NCBI GenBank assembly: GCA_031286725.1
Contig: JAITTR010000050.1
Span: 1 to 28,308, forward strand
Length of the DNA: 28,308 nt
Reading direction: 5' to 3'
Source: Holosporales bacterium
GTDB lineage: Bacteria > Pseudomonadota > Alphaproteobacteria > RUG11792
Shown here: positions 1 to 7,817 of the stretch, piece after piece
Layout: each line of letters starts with the position of its first letter
Position numbering within the stretch: the first letter of the stretch is position 1
Made by a program: the position numbers and the translations under genes
Notes under the pieces: generated by a model
Database searches by the model: none
What the model saw: only the letters and a program-made list of their open reading frames with translations
Told to the model about the DNA's origin: nothing

Positions 1-67
1 CCGTTTCGAAATTCGGAATATTGTCTATCGCTACGGTTAATCCATTTTCTAATTTCGTTTTTCTCAT
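1..67 (-). CDS. M16 family zinc peptidase, N-terminal fragment (runs off the left edge)
   Basis: Only the first 22 codons are in the window. They read MRKTKLENGLTVAIDNIPNF and continue with ET. The pattern 'L-x-NGLTVA-x-D-x-x-P-x-x-ET' matches the start of the M16 insulinase/processing-peptidase family, whose bacterial members begin just like this before the HxxEH zinc site further on. The start ATG is at 65-67 on the minus strand, divergent from pdhA about 270 bp away. M16 peptidases are zinc endopeptidases resembling the mitochondrial processing peptidase subunits. The catalytic motif lies outside the window, so an active peptidase cannot be told from an inactive paralogue. Confidence 0.7.
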   Translation of the reverse strand, partial: MRKTKLENGLTVAIDNIPNFET

Positions 68-336
68 AGACAAAAAGATACAAAATTTTATAGAAGAATA
101 TTATCACATGACTCAACGATTTGATAGAGACAAACGCAACCCACAGCGATTCCCGTTTTTTCATAACAATTAATATTGTCAACAGCGTGGAATATTTTGA
201 GTTTCCCAAAGCAGGAACAAAACAAGCGCTTTTGAAATTTCATCTTTAACGAGAAAACAACCTTGAGGTATTTAAAATGGCAAAACGCTTCGAAATATGA
301 TAAAAAGATACGGTATATAGTAATCGAATAGATTTT

Positions 337-1308
337 ATGTTGCCAAAGCAAGACGAGCAAATTAATATTTTTCTGGCTTTATATAGAAAAATGCTCATGG
401 CCAGAAAATTTGAGGAAAAGGTTGCTCAATTATATATTCAAGGCTATATTTCGGGATTTTGTCACTTATACATAGGTCAAGAGGCGGTCGTCGTTGGAAT
501 TTCTTCAAATATAACCCCTCAGGACTCGGTCATAACAAGTTATAGAGATCATGCTCATATGTTGATTCTGGGAGTTGAGCCAAAGTTTGTTATGGCGGAA
601 CTTTGCGGGAAAATAACCGGATGCTCAAGGGGAAAAGGCGGCTCGATGCATATGTATTCTAAGGAGCATAATTTTTATGGCGGAAACGGAATAGTTGGAG
701 CTCAAGTTCCTATTGGCGCTGGTCTTGCTTTTGCCCATAAGTATAAGAAAGACTCCGGGGTTTCTATCGTTTATTTTGGAGACGGGGCGGCAAACCAAGG
801 ACAGGTTTACGAATCATTTAACATGACTATGCTATGGAACTTGCCAGTGGTTTATGTTTTAGAAAACAATCGCTACGCCATGGGGACTGCGGTTGACAGA
901 TCCTCCGGGAATAATTTAAAAAACAGGGGAGATTCATTCGGCATTCCAACAATATTAGTCGATGGTATGGATTTATTTGACGTTATGGAAAAATCAAAAG
1001 AAGCGATTGATTACGTTAGAGCAAATAAAGGGCCAATTATTATGCACGTTGACACTTACCGATACAAAGGCCATTCGATGTCTGATCCGGGAACTTATAG
1101 AACTCGAGAAGAAATCGATAATATAAAGAAAACAAGAGATCCAATAATTCAATGCAAACAAAGATTAATCGAGGAATATAATATAAATCAACAAGAGCTG
1201 GAAAATATTTCCAATGAAATCTCGGAACTTATTGAAGACATAGCAAAGTTTGCGATAGAATCTCCTTTTCCCGATGGAAAATGTTTGACGGAGGATATAA
1301 TCCTATGA
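337..1308 (+). CDS. pdhA: Pyruvate dehydrogenase E1 component, alpha subunit
   Basis: This 323-residue protein is the alpha subunit of the thiamine-diphosphate E1 heterotetramer, which decarboxylates pyruvate and passes the acetyl group to lipoyl-E2. The TPP-binding motif is clear: GDG at about residues 148-150, then 'ANQGQVYESFNMT', ending in ENN at 176-178. 'YRDHAHML' and 'SRGKGGSMHMYSKEHNFYGG' are the usual E1-alpha signatures, and 'YRYKGHSMSDPGTYR' is the phosphorylation-loop region. Length fits the short alpha subunits of Rickettsiales-type bacteria. The stop codon overlaps the pdhB start in an ATGA arrangement, so the two are translationally coupled. The E2 and E3 genes do not follow in this window. 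Confidence 0.97.
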   Translation: MLPKQDEQINIFLALYRKMLMARKFEEKVAQLYIQGYISGFCHLYIGQEAVVVGISSNITPQDSVITSYRDHAHMLILGVEPKFVMAELCGKITGCSRGKGGSMHMYSKEHNFYGGNGIVGAQVPIGAGLAFAHKYKKDSGVSIVYFGDGAANQGQVYESFNMTMLWNLPVVYVLENNRYAMGTAVDRSSGNNLKNRGDSFGIPTILVDGMDLFDVMEKSKEAIDYVRANKGPIIMHVDTYRYKGHSMSDPGTYRTREEIDNIKKTRDPIIQCKQRLIEEYNINQQELENISNEISELIEDIAKFAIESPFPDGKCLTEDIIL

Positions 1309-2288
1309 AAAAAGTTCCTGTCAGAATCGCGTTAAGAGACGCTATGGCTGAGGAAATGAGAAATGATCCAAACGTTTTTCTTATGGGAGAAGAAGTCGCT
1401 CGTTATGACGGAGCCTATAAAGTCAGCCAAGGATTATTAGCCGAGTTTGGAGAAGAGCGGGTGATAGACACTCCAATTTCCGAATGCGGGTTTGCCGGAA
1501 TAGGAGTCGGAGCCGCATTTTCTGGTCTTCGCCCTATTGTTGAGTTTATGACGTTTAACTTCGCCATGCAAGCGATAGATCACATAATAAATTCAGCCGC
1601 AAAAATTCTATATATGTCCGGCGGGCAAATAAATTGTCCTATCGTTTTTAGAGGGCCGAATAGCGCTCCGGGGAAAGTTGCCGCTCAGCATTCTCAATGT
1701 TTCGCTAGTTGGTACGCTCATTGCCCCGGTTTAAAGGTTGTTTCGCCCTATACTTCCTTTGAAGCGAAAGCTTTATTAAAATCCGCGATTCAAGACGATA
1801 ATCCTGTCGTATTTTTAGAGCACGAAGTTCTTTATGGGAAACAATTTGACATACCAGACGAGGAAATCTCTCCAATTCCTCTCGATAAGGCTATAATAAT
1901 GAGAGAGGGAGAGGATATAACTATTGTCGCTTTTTCTATTTCCGTAGATTACGCTTTAGAAGCTGCAGAGATATTGCAAGAAAAATATGGAATATCTGCG
2001 GAAGTTATAAATCTTATCAGCCTCCGGCCAATCGACCAAGAAACGATCATTAAATCCGTTAAAAAAACTGGAAGAATAATAAACGTTGAAGAAGGGTGGT
2101 TGTCTTGCGGTATTGGAGCCGAGATCGTGTCGATTATTATCGAAAAAGCATTCGATTATCTAGACGCTCCGCCAATAAGAATAAGCGCTGCAGACGTCCC
2201 TATGCCATACGCTCAAAATCTAGAACAACTAGCCCTTCCTAACGCTATGAAAGTCGTTGAACAGGCAAAAATGATAATATCTAAATAA
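1305..2288 (+). CDS. pdhB: Pyruvate dehydrogenase E1 component, beta subunit
   Basis: This 327-residue beta subunit completes the E1 heterotetramer. I chose the ATG at 1305 (MKKVPVRIALRDAMAEEM) over the in-frame ATG at 1281. A GGAGG ribosome-binding site lies at 1290-1294, about ten bases before 1305, and family members start at 'VREALRDAM'. Recognisable blocks are 'FLMGEEVARYDGAYKVSQGL', 'DTPISECGFAGIGVGAA', 'AAQHSQCFASWYAHCPGLKV' and, near the C-terminus, 'RISAADVPMPYAQNLE'. There is no fused lipoyl domain, unlike some alphaproteobacterial PdhB. It overlaps pdhA by four bases, giving one operon. About 280 bp without a gene follow before greA, so E2 (pdhC) is unlinked here. Confidence 0.96.
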   Translation: MKKVPVRIALRDAMAEEMRNDPNVFLMGEEVARYDGAYKVSQGLLAEFGEERVIDTPISECGFAGIGVGAAFSGLRPIVEFMTFNFAMQAIDHIINSAAKILYMSGGQINCPIVFRGPNSAPGKVAAQHSQCFASWYAHCPGLKVVSPYTSFEAKALLKSAIQDDNPVVFLEHEVLYGKQFDIPDEEISPIPLDKAIIMREGEDITIVAFSISVDYALEAAEILQEKYGISAEVINLISLRPIDQETIIKSVKKTGRIINVEEGWLSCGIGAEIVSIIIEKAFDYLDAPPIRISAADVPMPYAQNLEQLALPNAMKVVEQAKMIISK

Positions 2289-2509
2289 AAACGTTTAATT
2301 TTATCGTCACCTTTTGAGAAGAATTGAATTTTTTCAACTTTCTCCGTTAAAGTATTGGACTATCCTAACATTTAAAAGCGTTCTCAATACGTCTTAATAT
2401 CGCTAAATTTCATCAAAGACCTCTATTATTTTCCTTACCCTTTTAATGTTCTCTATCGAAGCGATTTCCCGACAGAAAATTTAAATGCAGAATAGTTGTC
2501 GTTTTTTAA

Positions 2510-2538
2510 TTGACGAGCATCATACAATTTAGTATATA
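2510..2538 (+). promoter_or_regulatory. Predicted sigma-70 promoter for greA
   Basis: TTGACG at 2510-2515 and TATATA at 2533-2538 are separated by 17 bases, close to the sigma-70 consensus. The transcript would start about 30 bases before the greA ATG, so greA is probably transcribed apart from pdhAB. Confidence 0.55.
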
Positions 2539-2572
2539 AATTCGGTTAACCAATAGAAAATTACGATTAGAT

Positions 2573-3046
2573 ATGGAAAAAATACCTATGACGTTAAAGG
2601 GGTACCAGAAATTACAAGAGAAAATCAGATATTTAAAAAACGTAGAAAGACCTCAGATTATAGAATCTATTGCCTCAGCAATGTCTATGGGAGATTTATC
2701 GGAAAATGCGGAATATGACGCGGCGAAAAATAAACAGGGGCTAACAGAAGCCAATATATTATATCTTGAAGACAAATTGAGTAAAGCGGAAGTTATAGAT
2801 CCATCGAAGATAAATTCTAAAAGCATAAAATTTGGAGCGACCATAGAATTATTGGACGAAGAAACCAATGCTATTTCGAAATTCCAGATAGTCGGAAGCG
2901 ATGAAGCCGATATAAAAAACGGCTTTCTGCCTATAACTTCCCCAATTGCTAAAGCTCTGATTGGAAGAGAAGAAGGCAACTCAATAGAAGTCAATACTCC
3001 AAACGGATTAAAGTATTATGAGATAGTAAGAGTTTCTTATTTATAA
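2573..3046 (+). CDS. greA: Transcription elongation factor GreA
   Basis: This 157-residue protein matches the standard GreA length (about 158). GreA inserts its coiled coil into the RNA polymerase secondary channel and stimulates cleavage of backtracked RNA. The N-terminal coiled coil has the family signature 'ERPQIIESIASAMSMGDLSENAEYDAAK' in two overlapping pieces; its acidic tip contains D-L-S-E-N-A-E-Y-D-A. The C-terminal FKBP-like domain ends with 'SPIAKALIGREEGNSIEVNT'. It has its own promoter-like sequence upstream and no obvious Shine-Dalgarno. The gene is monocistronic and converges on rluB. Confidence 0.97.
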   Translation: MEKIPMTLKGYQKLQEKIRYLKNVERPQIIESIASAMSMGDLSENAEYDAAKNKQGLTEANILYLEDKLSKAEVIDPSKINSKSIKFGATIELLDEETNAISKFQIVGSDEADIKNGFLPITSPIAKALIGREEGNSIEVNTPNGLKYYEIVRVSYL

Positions 3047-3235
3047 ATGTAAATCACTTGATAATTTAATATTAAAGTTCTTTTAACCCAATTTTAAAAG
3101 CTTTAATGAAAAAGGATTTGGCAAGGCTCGCTCTCTTGTTCGTTATGCGCTTTTCTAAATCCTCAGGGAAGCAACTGTTCACCGCTATTATTATAAAAAT
3201 CGTGTTAACTGCGGAAACATCTACAAAACTTTATT

Positions 3236-3264
3236 AGCGCGTTCGCAAAACGACTGAACGCGTT
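3236..3264. terminator. Hairpin between convergent greA and rluB, possible terminator
   Basis: A 7-bp perfect stem CGCGTTC (3238-3244) / GAACGCG (3256-3262), extendable by a G-T and an A-T pair, surrounds an 11-base loop. It lies between the 3' ends of greA and rluB. Neither strand has a real T-run after the stem, so intrinsic termination is only a possibility. Confidence 0.3.
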
Positions 3265-3323
3265 AAAAGGATTTACCCCTTATGAATTCATCATAAAAAC
3301 ATAGGAAACCAAACCGGAGAGCT

Positions 3324-4061
3324 TTATGTGGCTTCATTAGTAGAAGATTGGGAGTACCCTATAAAATCCGTTTTAATTATTTGATACGGAGCAAGCGAGC
3401 CTAATTCATAAGGGCCGTATCTATATCTTATTAGCCTATTTACCATAATTCCAAAATGTGAAAATAATTTCCTAATTTCTCTATTCTTCCCCTCTTTTAA
3501 AACGCAGTTGACCCAACAATTTTTCCCTTTGGGTTCATTGATTATCTCTATTTTTACCGAACCATATTTTATCTTATCAATTTCAATGCCTTTTCCGATT
3601 TTGGAAATAACATAATCGGATGGAATTCCGAACAATCTGACTTTATACCTTCTTTCCCAAGCCGTTTTTGGAGATTCCGCATACTTTGCAAACTCGTTAT
3701 CGTTTGTTACAAGAAGCAAGCCTTCAGAGTTTAAATCGAGTCTACCGACAGATATGACTCTTTCTTTTATCTTTTTCTTCAAATCTTCAAAAACGGTAGG
3801 CCTGTTTCTTTCGTCTTTATGAGTGGTGATAAGTCCTTTAGGTTTATAATAAATCCAGATTTTCTTACTCAAAGAACTCTGCGATAGGGAATACCTTTTT
3901 CCAGAAAAGAAAACGACGTCAGTTTCAGAAATCTTCGTTCCATGTTGTTTTATTGGAACGGCATTAACCTGAATTTCCCCAGCTTCTATAAGCTTATCGG
4001 CATCCCTTCTAGAACAAATTCCCAATAAGGAAAGAGCTCTATTTAACCTTATTCCGCTCAT
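3324..4061 (-). CDS. rluB: 23S rRNA pseudouridine synthase, RluB/RsuA family
   Basis: This 245-residue RNA-modifying enzyme isomerises a uridine of 23S rRNA (RluB-type, helix 80/89 region) to pseudouridine. The N-terminal S4 RNA-binding domain spans about residues 3-60 (RLNRALSLLGICSRRDADKL). The catalytic motif GRLDLNSEGLLLVTND includes Asp109, the nucleophile of the family. 'EGKNREIRKLF' is the C-terminal RsuA/RluB/RluE/RluF signature. RluB is favoured over RsuA because of the S4 start and the length of the linker, but paralogue assignment from one sequence is not certain. It overlaps the upstream tadA by 23 bases and is probably transcribed with tadA and tRNA-Asp. Confidence 0.88.
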   Translation of the reverse strand: MSGIRLNRALSLLGICSRRDADKLIEAGEIQVNAVPIKQHGTKISETDVVFFSGKRYSLSQSSLSKKIWIYYKPKGLITTHKDERNRPTVFEDLKKKIKERVISVGRLDLNSEGLLLVTNDNEFAKYAESPKTAWERRYKVRLFGIPSDYVISKIGKGIEIDKIKYGSVKIEIINEPKGKNCWVNCVLKEGKNREIRKLFSHFGIMVNRLIRYRYGPYELGSLAPYQIIKTDFIGYSQSSTNEAT

Positions 4062-4506
4062 TTTTGCTTTTCCTTATTTCCTTGAAAAACCTCTCTACTA
4101 TTTTTGAGCACCTACTTTCTTGAATACCGCCTATTATGTTTGGCCTAAATAGCGAATGATCGAATATTTTCGAATTATGAAAAACCGCTCCGCATTTTGG
4201 ATCGTACGCTCCGAAAAATATTTCTTTAATCCTAACCTTCTCTAAAACCGTCGCGCAAAAAGAACAAGGCTCGAGAGTTACATATAAACTGGCGTTTGAC
4301 AAGTATCTTGTATTCAATATCCGTAAAGCTTCTTGAACCGCCAGAAATTCCGCGTGATAAAAAGAACAATTCGCGATTTCAACCTTGTTGTTTTCCATAG
4401 ATATTAAGTCGTCTCCAATGGAGATTGCCGCAATTACCGGAACATCAGCACTCGACAGATTCTCCGCTTTTTTAATTACGAAATCCATAATTTCTTTGGA
4501 AAACAT
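4039..4506 (-). CDS. tadA: tRNA-specific adenosine deaminase TadA
   Basis: This 155-residue zinc deaminase converts adenosine-34 of tRNA-Arg(ACG) to inosine. The cytidine-deaminase-fold active site is intact: H51-A52-E53 (zinc His and catalytic Glu) and P80-C81-x2-C84 (zinc cysteines). 'NTRYLSNASLYVTLEPCSFC' is typical of TadA. The start is uncertain: the ATG at 4504-4506 and one six codons later are both possible. Only 11 bases separate the first ATG from the CCA end of tRNA-Asp, and no Shine-Dalgarno is visible there. Its 3' end overlaps rluB, giving a tRNA-Asp - tadA - rluB unit. Confidence 0.92.
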   Translation of the reverse strand: MFSKEIMDFVIKKAENLSSADVPVIAAISIGDDLISMENNKVEIANCSFYHAEFLAVQEALRILNTRYLSNASLYVTLEPCSFCATVLEKVRIKEIFFGAYDPKCGAVFHNSKIFDHSLFRPNIIGGIQESRCSKIVERFFKEIRKSKNERNKVK

Positions 4507-4517
4507 ATTTGAAAAAA

Positions 4518-4594
4518 TGGCGGGAATGACGGGACTTGAACCCGCAACCTCCAGCGTGACAGGCCGGTGCTCTAACCAATTGAGCTACATCCCC
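4518..4594 (-). tRNA. tRNA-Asp (anticodon GTC)
   Basis: A 77-base tRNA folds fully on the minus strand. The acceptor stem GGGGATG pairs with CATTCCC with one G-T wobble; T8 and A9 follow, then the D-arm GCTC/GAGC. The anticodon stem CCGGC/GCTGG encloses the loop CTGTCAC with anticodon GTC, and the T-arm loop is TTCAAGT. Discriminator base G73 is the aspartate identity base, and the 3' CCA is encoded. A strong promoter lies just upstream, and tadA begins 11 bases after the CCA. The cognate synthetase gene aspS is also in this window but not adjacent. Confidence 0.96.
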
Positions 4595-4619
4595 GCGAAA
4601 CCAATGCCAGTATGTTTTA

Positions 4620-4648
4620 TTATTACGTAGATCCTTCATTCCTGTCAA
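4620..4648 (-). promoter_or_regulatory. Near-consensus promoter for tRNA-Asp - tadA - rluB
   Basis: On the minus strand TTGACA (4648-4643) and TAATAA (4625-4620) are separated by 17 bases. Transcription would start about 18-20 bases before the tRNA 5' end. It is one of the two consensus TTGACA boxes with optimal spacing in this window, as expected for a stable RNA. Confidence 0.65.
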
Positions 4649-4720
4649 CACAATTTTAGTTTCATATTAAGACATAGTCGGTAAGCTCTGCACTAGACTT
4701 AGATCTTTTGCTAGCTAGGA

Positions 4721-4804
4721 AGGGCGGATATGGTATAGGGAAATTATACCATATCCGCCCAAAAGATTTGTCAAGGTCCGCTGCGCTCTCCACCTTGACA
4801 AATC
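4721..4804. repeat. Dispersed 84-bp double-hairpin element, copy A
   Basis: Two perfect hairpins sit four bases apart. Hairpin 1 has 16-base arms (GGGCGGATATGGTATA, 4722-4737; complement 4745-4760) and a 7-base loop. Hairpin 2 has 13-base arms (GATTTGTCAAGGT, 4765-4777; complement 4792-4804) and a 14-base GC-rich loop. A second copy at 10567-10650 has the same length with 7 differences out of 84, all but one in loops or linker. The element is much richer in GC than its surroundings. It lies about 100 bp past the 3' end of the minus-strand secreted-protein gene at 4905-5705, upstream of the tRNA-Asp promoter. Termination, RNA stabilisation or a small mobile palindromic element are all possible. 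Confidence 0.85.
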
Positions 4805-4832
4805 GCTCTTTATTCTTCCCATTTTAACTTTA

Positions 4833-4854
4833 GCGGAAAAAGTATGTTTTCCGC
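4833..4854 (-). terminator. Possible terminator hairpin of the 4905-5705 gene
   Basis: A perfect 8-bp stem GCGGAAAA/TTTTCCGC with a 6-base loop lies 50 bases past the stop of the minus-strand gene. The sequence after it on that strand is TAAAGTTAAAA, not a clean T-run, so this is a weak intrinsic terminator at best. Confidence 0.35.
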
Positions 4855-4904
4855 GAACGCCTTGATCGTTAATATATAAACCTACTAGGTCATATTTCCT
4901 CGTT

Positions 4905-5705
4905 TTATATCAACGTACAGGACCAAGTAAAATCGCCCACACTTAATTTTTCTATACCTTCAGCCCAATCATACTGTTGCGATAAAGATTTGACAGGCTG
5001 TTGAAACACTCTCAGAGGAATTTCCTCGCACTCCAAACTTGACAAAACATCTTTGCCAACGCCGCTTCTAAACTCCTCTTCCGTTATTTCGCCAATATCG
5101 GCTCTATCCCCATAAAACGAAGCGCAAAATGCCACGTTAGTTTTCTTCCCAGCTCGTCTGATTCCTAGAAGTCTTTGACCAAGCTCAGAGCTTGGATTTA
5201 TCGCATCTTCAAGAAAACTCATGGTTTCTTGAGAAGAAATGGTTCCGGTATGCTTCCTTAGATAAAGATTGCCTCCAACTCTTCGTAATACGCTTTTCAA
5301 TGAACGAACTAAAAGTCCCGTTTGGCCTAATTCCGCCAAAAATGGAGTTAATTGGCCAGAAATAGTATCGGTTTTAATAGTAGAACGCGTGTCCACTATG
5401 CCAAACAATATACTTTCTTCTAGCATAGATTTAGATTCTAACCAAGCCGATATTGTTTCCGGCTTATCGTTAATAATAATAGACACGCGATTTATTGCCA
5501 AATTAGCGGGAATACCTCCTATGGCGTTTGTTATATCGGAGTCTTCTGCCCAAAGAAGACAACTTCCGTTTGGAATATCGACGCTTTCCGCAATACCTAG
5601 AGACTCGCTATAACAAGGGTTGGGAAACGCAACGGTAGCGGTATAAGCGTTAAAATTTGCTAAAACTAGCGATAAACTCATAAAAATTATCGTCTTTTTG
5701 TTCAT
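4905..5705 (-). CDS. Secreted protein of unknown function
   Basis: I do not recognise a family. The 266-residue product starts with a classical Sec signal peptide: MNKK, a hydrophobic stretch to about residue 16, and a likely cut near residue 22 (NAYTA/TVAF). The mature part has five cysteines (31, 49, 194, 226, 263), so disulfides in an oxidising compartment are possible. There are no membrane segments after the signal. The start is well supported by AAGGAG six bases before the ATG. It is a single gene, divergent from rnc, and is followed by a terminator-like hairpin and copy A of the double-hairpin element. Surface or host-directed export is an inference from the signal peptide and the setting. 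Confidence 0.8.
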   Translation of the reverse strand: MNKKTIIFMSLSLVLANFNAYTATVAFPNPCYSESLGIAESVDIPNGSCLLWAEDSDITNAIGGIPANLAINRVSIIINDKPETISAWLESKSMLEESILFGIVDTRSTIKTDTISGQLTPFLAELGQTGLLVRSLKSVLRRVGGNLYLRKHTGTISSQETMSFLEDAINPSSELGQRLLGIRRAGKKTNVAFCASFYGDRADIGEITEEEFRSGVGKDVLSSLECEEIPLRVFQQPVKSLSQQYDWAEGIEKLSVGDFTWSCTLI

Positions 5706-5969
5706 TTTTATCTCCTTTTTAAAATTAGATTTTAGGAAGTTTCTTATACATCTTTATTAGGATACAAACCAAAAGTTAAAATTTCGTTAACGCGTTTAAG
5801 ATTTTTATGAAGTTAAAAATATTATAATTTCTAAAAGGCCATCGAGCCTGCGGAGATCAGTATATGGGAAACTAACCGCCGCCAATCTATCGTTTCTTGA
5901 AGAAAATTTCTTTTTTGTTAGTAAATAACATAAAATAACGAAAACACGCTTGAGTCATTTAAAAGGACT

Positions 5970-6656
5970 ATGGGAAAAAAGATATACGGAGGAGAACCGC
6001 ATATTCCGACCGGCCTTAGCATAGTCGAAAAAGTTACGGGATATAGCTTTAAAAATAAGGAATTAATAAAAGCCGCATTGCGTCATTCAAGCGTAAAAAA
6101 ATATTCAGTGAATTTTGAAAGATTAGAATTTCTTGGAGACAGAGTCTTAGGCTTGGTAATAACCGAGTATATATTTCGAAAATTTGAAAAAAAAGCTGAA
6201 GGGGAGCTCGCAAAAATGCAAGCGGCGTTTATTTGTTCTAAGACTTGTTGCGAGATAGCGAAAAAATTGGGTATAGATAAAGAAATCTTTACCGCGGGTA
6301 GGTATCTTATGACTAATAAAACGGTTCTTGCAGACGCTATGGAAGCGGTTTTAGGAGCTATTTTTTTAGATTCTAACTTTGATGTTGTAAAGGACATAAT
6401 ACTGAACCTCTGGCAAGATATGTTTGAGAATTTTGACGCCGCTGAAGAAGAGCCGAAAACCAAGCTGCAGGAAATATCTCAAGCCAAAACTGGCCAAATC
6501 CCTAAATATACTTTGCTTTCCGTTCAAGGTCCGGATCATTGCCCGACTTTTAAAGTTTCCGTGAGCTCTATGGAAAAAGAAGCGATAGCCGAAGGAAGCT
6601 CAAAAAAGATAGCTGAAACTTTAGCGGCTCAAAAGCTGTTAGATCTGATTGATTGA
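5970..6656 (+). CDS. rnc: Ribonuclease III
   Basis: This 228-residue enzyme cleaves double-stranded RNA, including the rRNA precursor. The endonuclease domain carries the signature RLEFLGDRVLGLVITE and the second metal-binding block LADAMEAVLGAIFLD. The C-terminal double-stranded-RNA-binding domain starts at about residue 157 (PKTKLQEISQAKTGQIPKY) and ends with 'GSSKKIAETLAAQKLLDLI'. Length and both domains are normal. An AAAGGA sequence lies close before the ATG. Its usual neighbours lepB and era are absent, another sign of operon break-up. Confidence 0.96.
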   Translation: MGKKIYGGEPHIPTGLSIVEKVTGYSFKNKELIKAALRHSSVKKYSVNFERLEFLGDRVLGLVITEYIFRKFEKKAEGELAKMQAAFICSKTCCEIAKKLGIDKEIFTAGRYLMTNKTVLADAMEAVLGAIFLDSNFDVVKDIILNLWQDMFENFDAAEEEPKTKLQEISQAKTGQIPKYTLLSVQGPDHCPTFKVSVSSMEKEAIAEGSSKKIAETLAAQKLLDLID

Positions 6657-6682
6657 AATACTCATAACTTCTTGTTGGGTTC

Positions 6683-6895
6683 TTATAGCAACGCCCCATC
6701 AAGAGTCTTAGAATATGCAATACCGATATCAGGCCATTTATATCACAATGAGCCATGTTCTTTCTGTCTAGGATCTGGCGAATAATTTCTATAGCTGGTT
6801 GTAGGTTCTGCAGGAGGTTGGTATGGCGCTGGAGTAGCGCTTCGCGAGGTTATGAAGTAATAACGCCTCAAGCAAAATTTACCACAGAGTATAAA
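6683..6895 (-). pseudogene. Possible remnant of a proline-rich protein gene
   Basis: One minus-strand frame is open for 71 codons except for a single TGA at 6743-6745, and has no start codon. Its translation contains C-G-K-F-C, then a proline-rich stretch (SATPAPYQPPAEPTTSYRN), and after the TGA the segment YKWPDIGIAYSKTLDGALL. The local GC content is higher than in flanking intergenic DNA. The composition looks like real protein, but no family is recognised and chance cannot be excluded. Confidence 0.25.
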
Positions 6896-7019
6896 TTATT
6901 ATTAACTTATTCGTCCTTACGGGATTACGAATAACAACTGTCCAATAAAATAAAACTCTGATATGTCTACAACATATATTAATAAAAAAAGAAAAAGCCA
7001 TCATCGAACATCAAACTTA

Positions 7020-7049
7020 TTGCGACAACGTTGTATCATATGCTATACT
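7020..7049 (+). promoter_or_regulatory. Predicted promoter of the small secreted-protein gene
   Basis: TTGCGA (7020-7025) and TATACT (7044-7049) are 18 bases apart, 30 bases before the ATG at 7080. The 10-base palindrome ACAACGTTGT lies in the spacer and could bind a regulator. Confidence 0.45.
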
Positions 7050-7079
7050 AGCTTTCCAATTTATTTTTTGTAGGTTACC

Positions 7080-7460
7080 ATGAAAACATTTTTAACAACC
7101 ATATGCAGCGTCGCTTCTGCAGTTTTATTAGCAAGCTCAGCGCATTCTGCTATGGGAACAGAATCCGAAGCCTGGGCATTCGGATGGGGCTCTCCACCTC
7201 TTACCGAACGCCTTTTAGGCGAATCTAACTTCTGCTACCTTGTTGCTTATGATGAACACGGGAAATATCCTAGACCCTTGTCTGGAGAAACTATGAATAA
7301 GTTTAATACCTCAGCTAACATGGTGTTATCATATAGCGAAACAGATTTTTCGTCAGAACGGAATGGAGCATGGGAATCCAAAAGGGAATACTTCATAACA
7401 GCGAGAGATAGAGTTCAGGAAGCGTTAACAATATTGGCAGGAGAGATATCATCAATATAA
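7080..7460 (+). CDS. Small secreted protein of unknown function
   Basis: The 126-residue product has a clear signal peptide: MK, a hydrophobic core (about residues 4-18), then SSAHSA with a likely cut near residue 24. The mature protein is about 100 residues, with one cysteine (52) and several aromatic residues in its first 60 positions (WAFGWGSPPL, FCYLVAYDEHGKYPRPL). The C-terminal 40 residues look helical and charged. I recognise no family. It has its own promoter-like sequence, a weak TAGG ribosome-binding site and a strong hairpin seven bases after its stop codon, so it is a self-contained single gene. Export through Sec is inferred from the signal only. Confidence 0.75.
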   Translation: MKTFLTTICSVASAVLLASSAHSAMGTESEAWAFGWGSPPLTERLLGESNFCYLVAYDEHGKYPRPLSGETMNKFNTSANMVLSYSETDFSSERNGAWESKREYFITARDRVQEALTILAGEISSI

Positions 7461-7466
7461 ATTAAA

Positions 7467-7501
7467 AGCTCAGGGCACGCTTCTTTCAAATGCCCTGAGC
7501 T
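7467..7501. terminator. Strong hairpin after the 7080 gene
   Basis: A perfect 11-bp stem, AGCTCAGGGCA (7467-7477) with TGCCCTGAGCT (7491-7501), has a 13-base loop. It is preceded by AAAA but not followed by a T-run on the plus strand. On the minus strand the following sequence is TTTAATTTAT. It is most likely the transcript end of the 7080 gene. Confidence 0.55.
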
Positions 7502-7547
7502 CTATCCCACATTATATGGCTCTGGCGGAAAGAAATCTATTAAAACG

Positions 7548-7817
7548 CTAAAGCATAACTACTATATACGCGCTCCTTTTTTCACGCAATTTAGTCTTTG
7601 CATTAACTTCAGCTATTTTAGCTAAAGATAAAGTAATAGCCTTTTTTTGTTTTTTAGAAGCGCATCTTTTCCGCCCTCATGGACTGACTGAATAAAAAAT
7701 ATATTGGGGGGCTTTTTGGTATTCCTTTTCTTTCATCTCCGCTAGGATTGCTGAAGAAATGTTCGGTATTTTTATAATCGTATTTGCTTGAAGACGCTCC
7801 AGCTTTCGAGTTTGTTT
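7548..7817 (-). pseudogene. Possible decayed gene, lysine-rich product
   Basis: One minus-strand frame runs 90 codons between stops (TAA 7818-7820 and TAG 7548-7550), broken only by one TGA. Before the TGA it reads like ordinary protein (TIIKIPNISSAILAEMKEKE, then YQKAPQYIFYSVSP). After it comes GRKRCASKKQKKAITLSLAK and a further charged helix-like segment. There is no start codon at the upstream end. No family is recognised. A chance open frame in AT-rich DNA remains possible. Confidence 0.25.

Larger units (their letters stand above)
6657..7079. other. 423-bp gap with a possible gene remnant and a promoter
   Basis: No intact gene is visible. The left half contains a minus-strand open frame that looks like decayed coding sequence (listed separately, 6683-6895). 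The right end holds the promoter-like sequence for the 7080 gene. The part between about 6900 and 7015 is AT-rich and shows nothing I can name. Confidence 0.5.

Noticed and set aside
88..360. Minus-strand 90-codon open frame before and across the pdhA start
   Set aside because: It overlaps the start of pdhA on the opposite strand, has Cys/Phe/Tyr-rich random composition and no ribosome-binding site.
2403..2470. Short minus-strand coding-like wording (IENIKRVRKIIEVFDEI) between pdhB and greA
   Set aside because: Only about 24 codons and no start; within what chance produces in AT-rich DNA.
3116..3170. GCAAGGCTCGCTCTCTTG near a GGATTT/AAATCC pair, resembling hairpin 2 of the 84-bp element
   Set aside because: Similarity is short and the stem is not kept; too weak to call a third copy.
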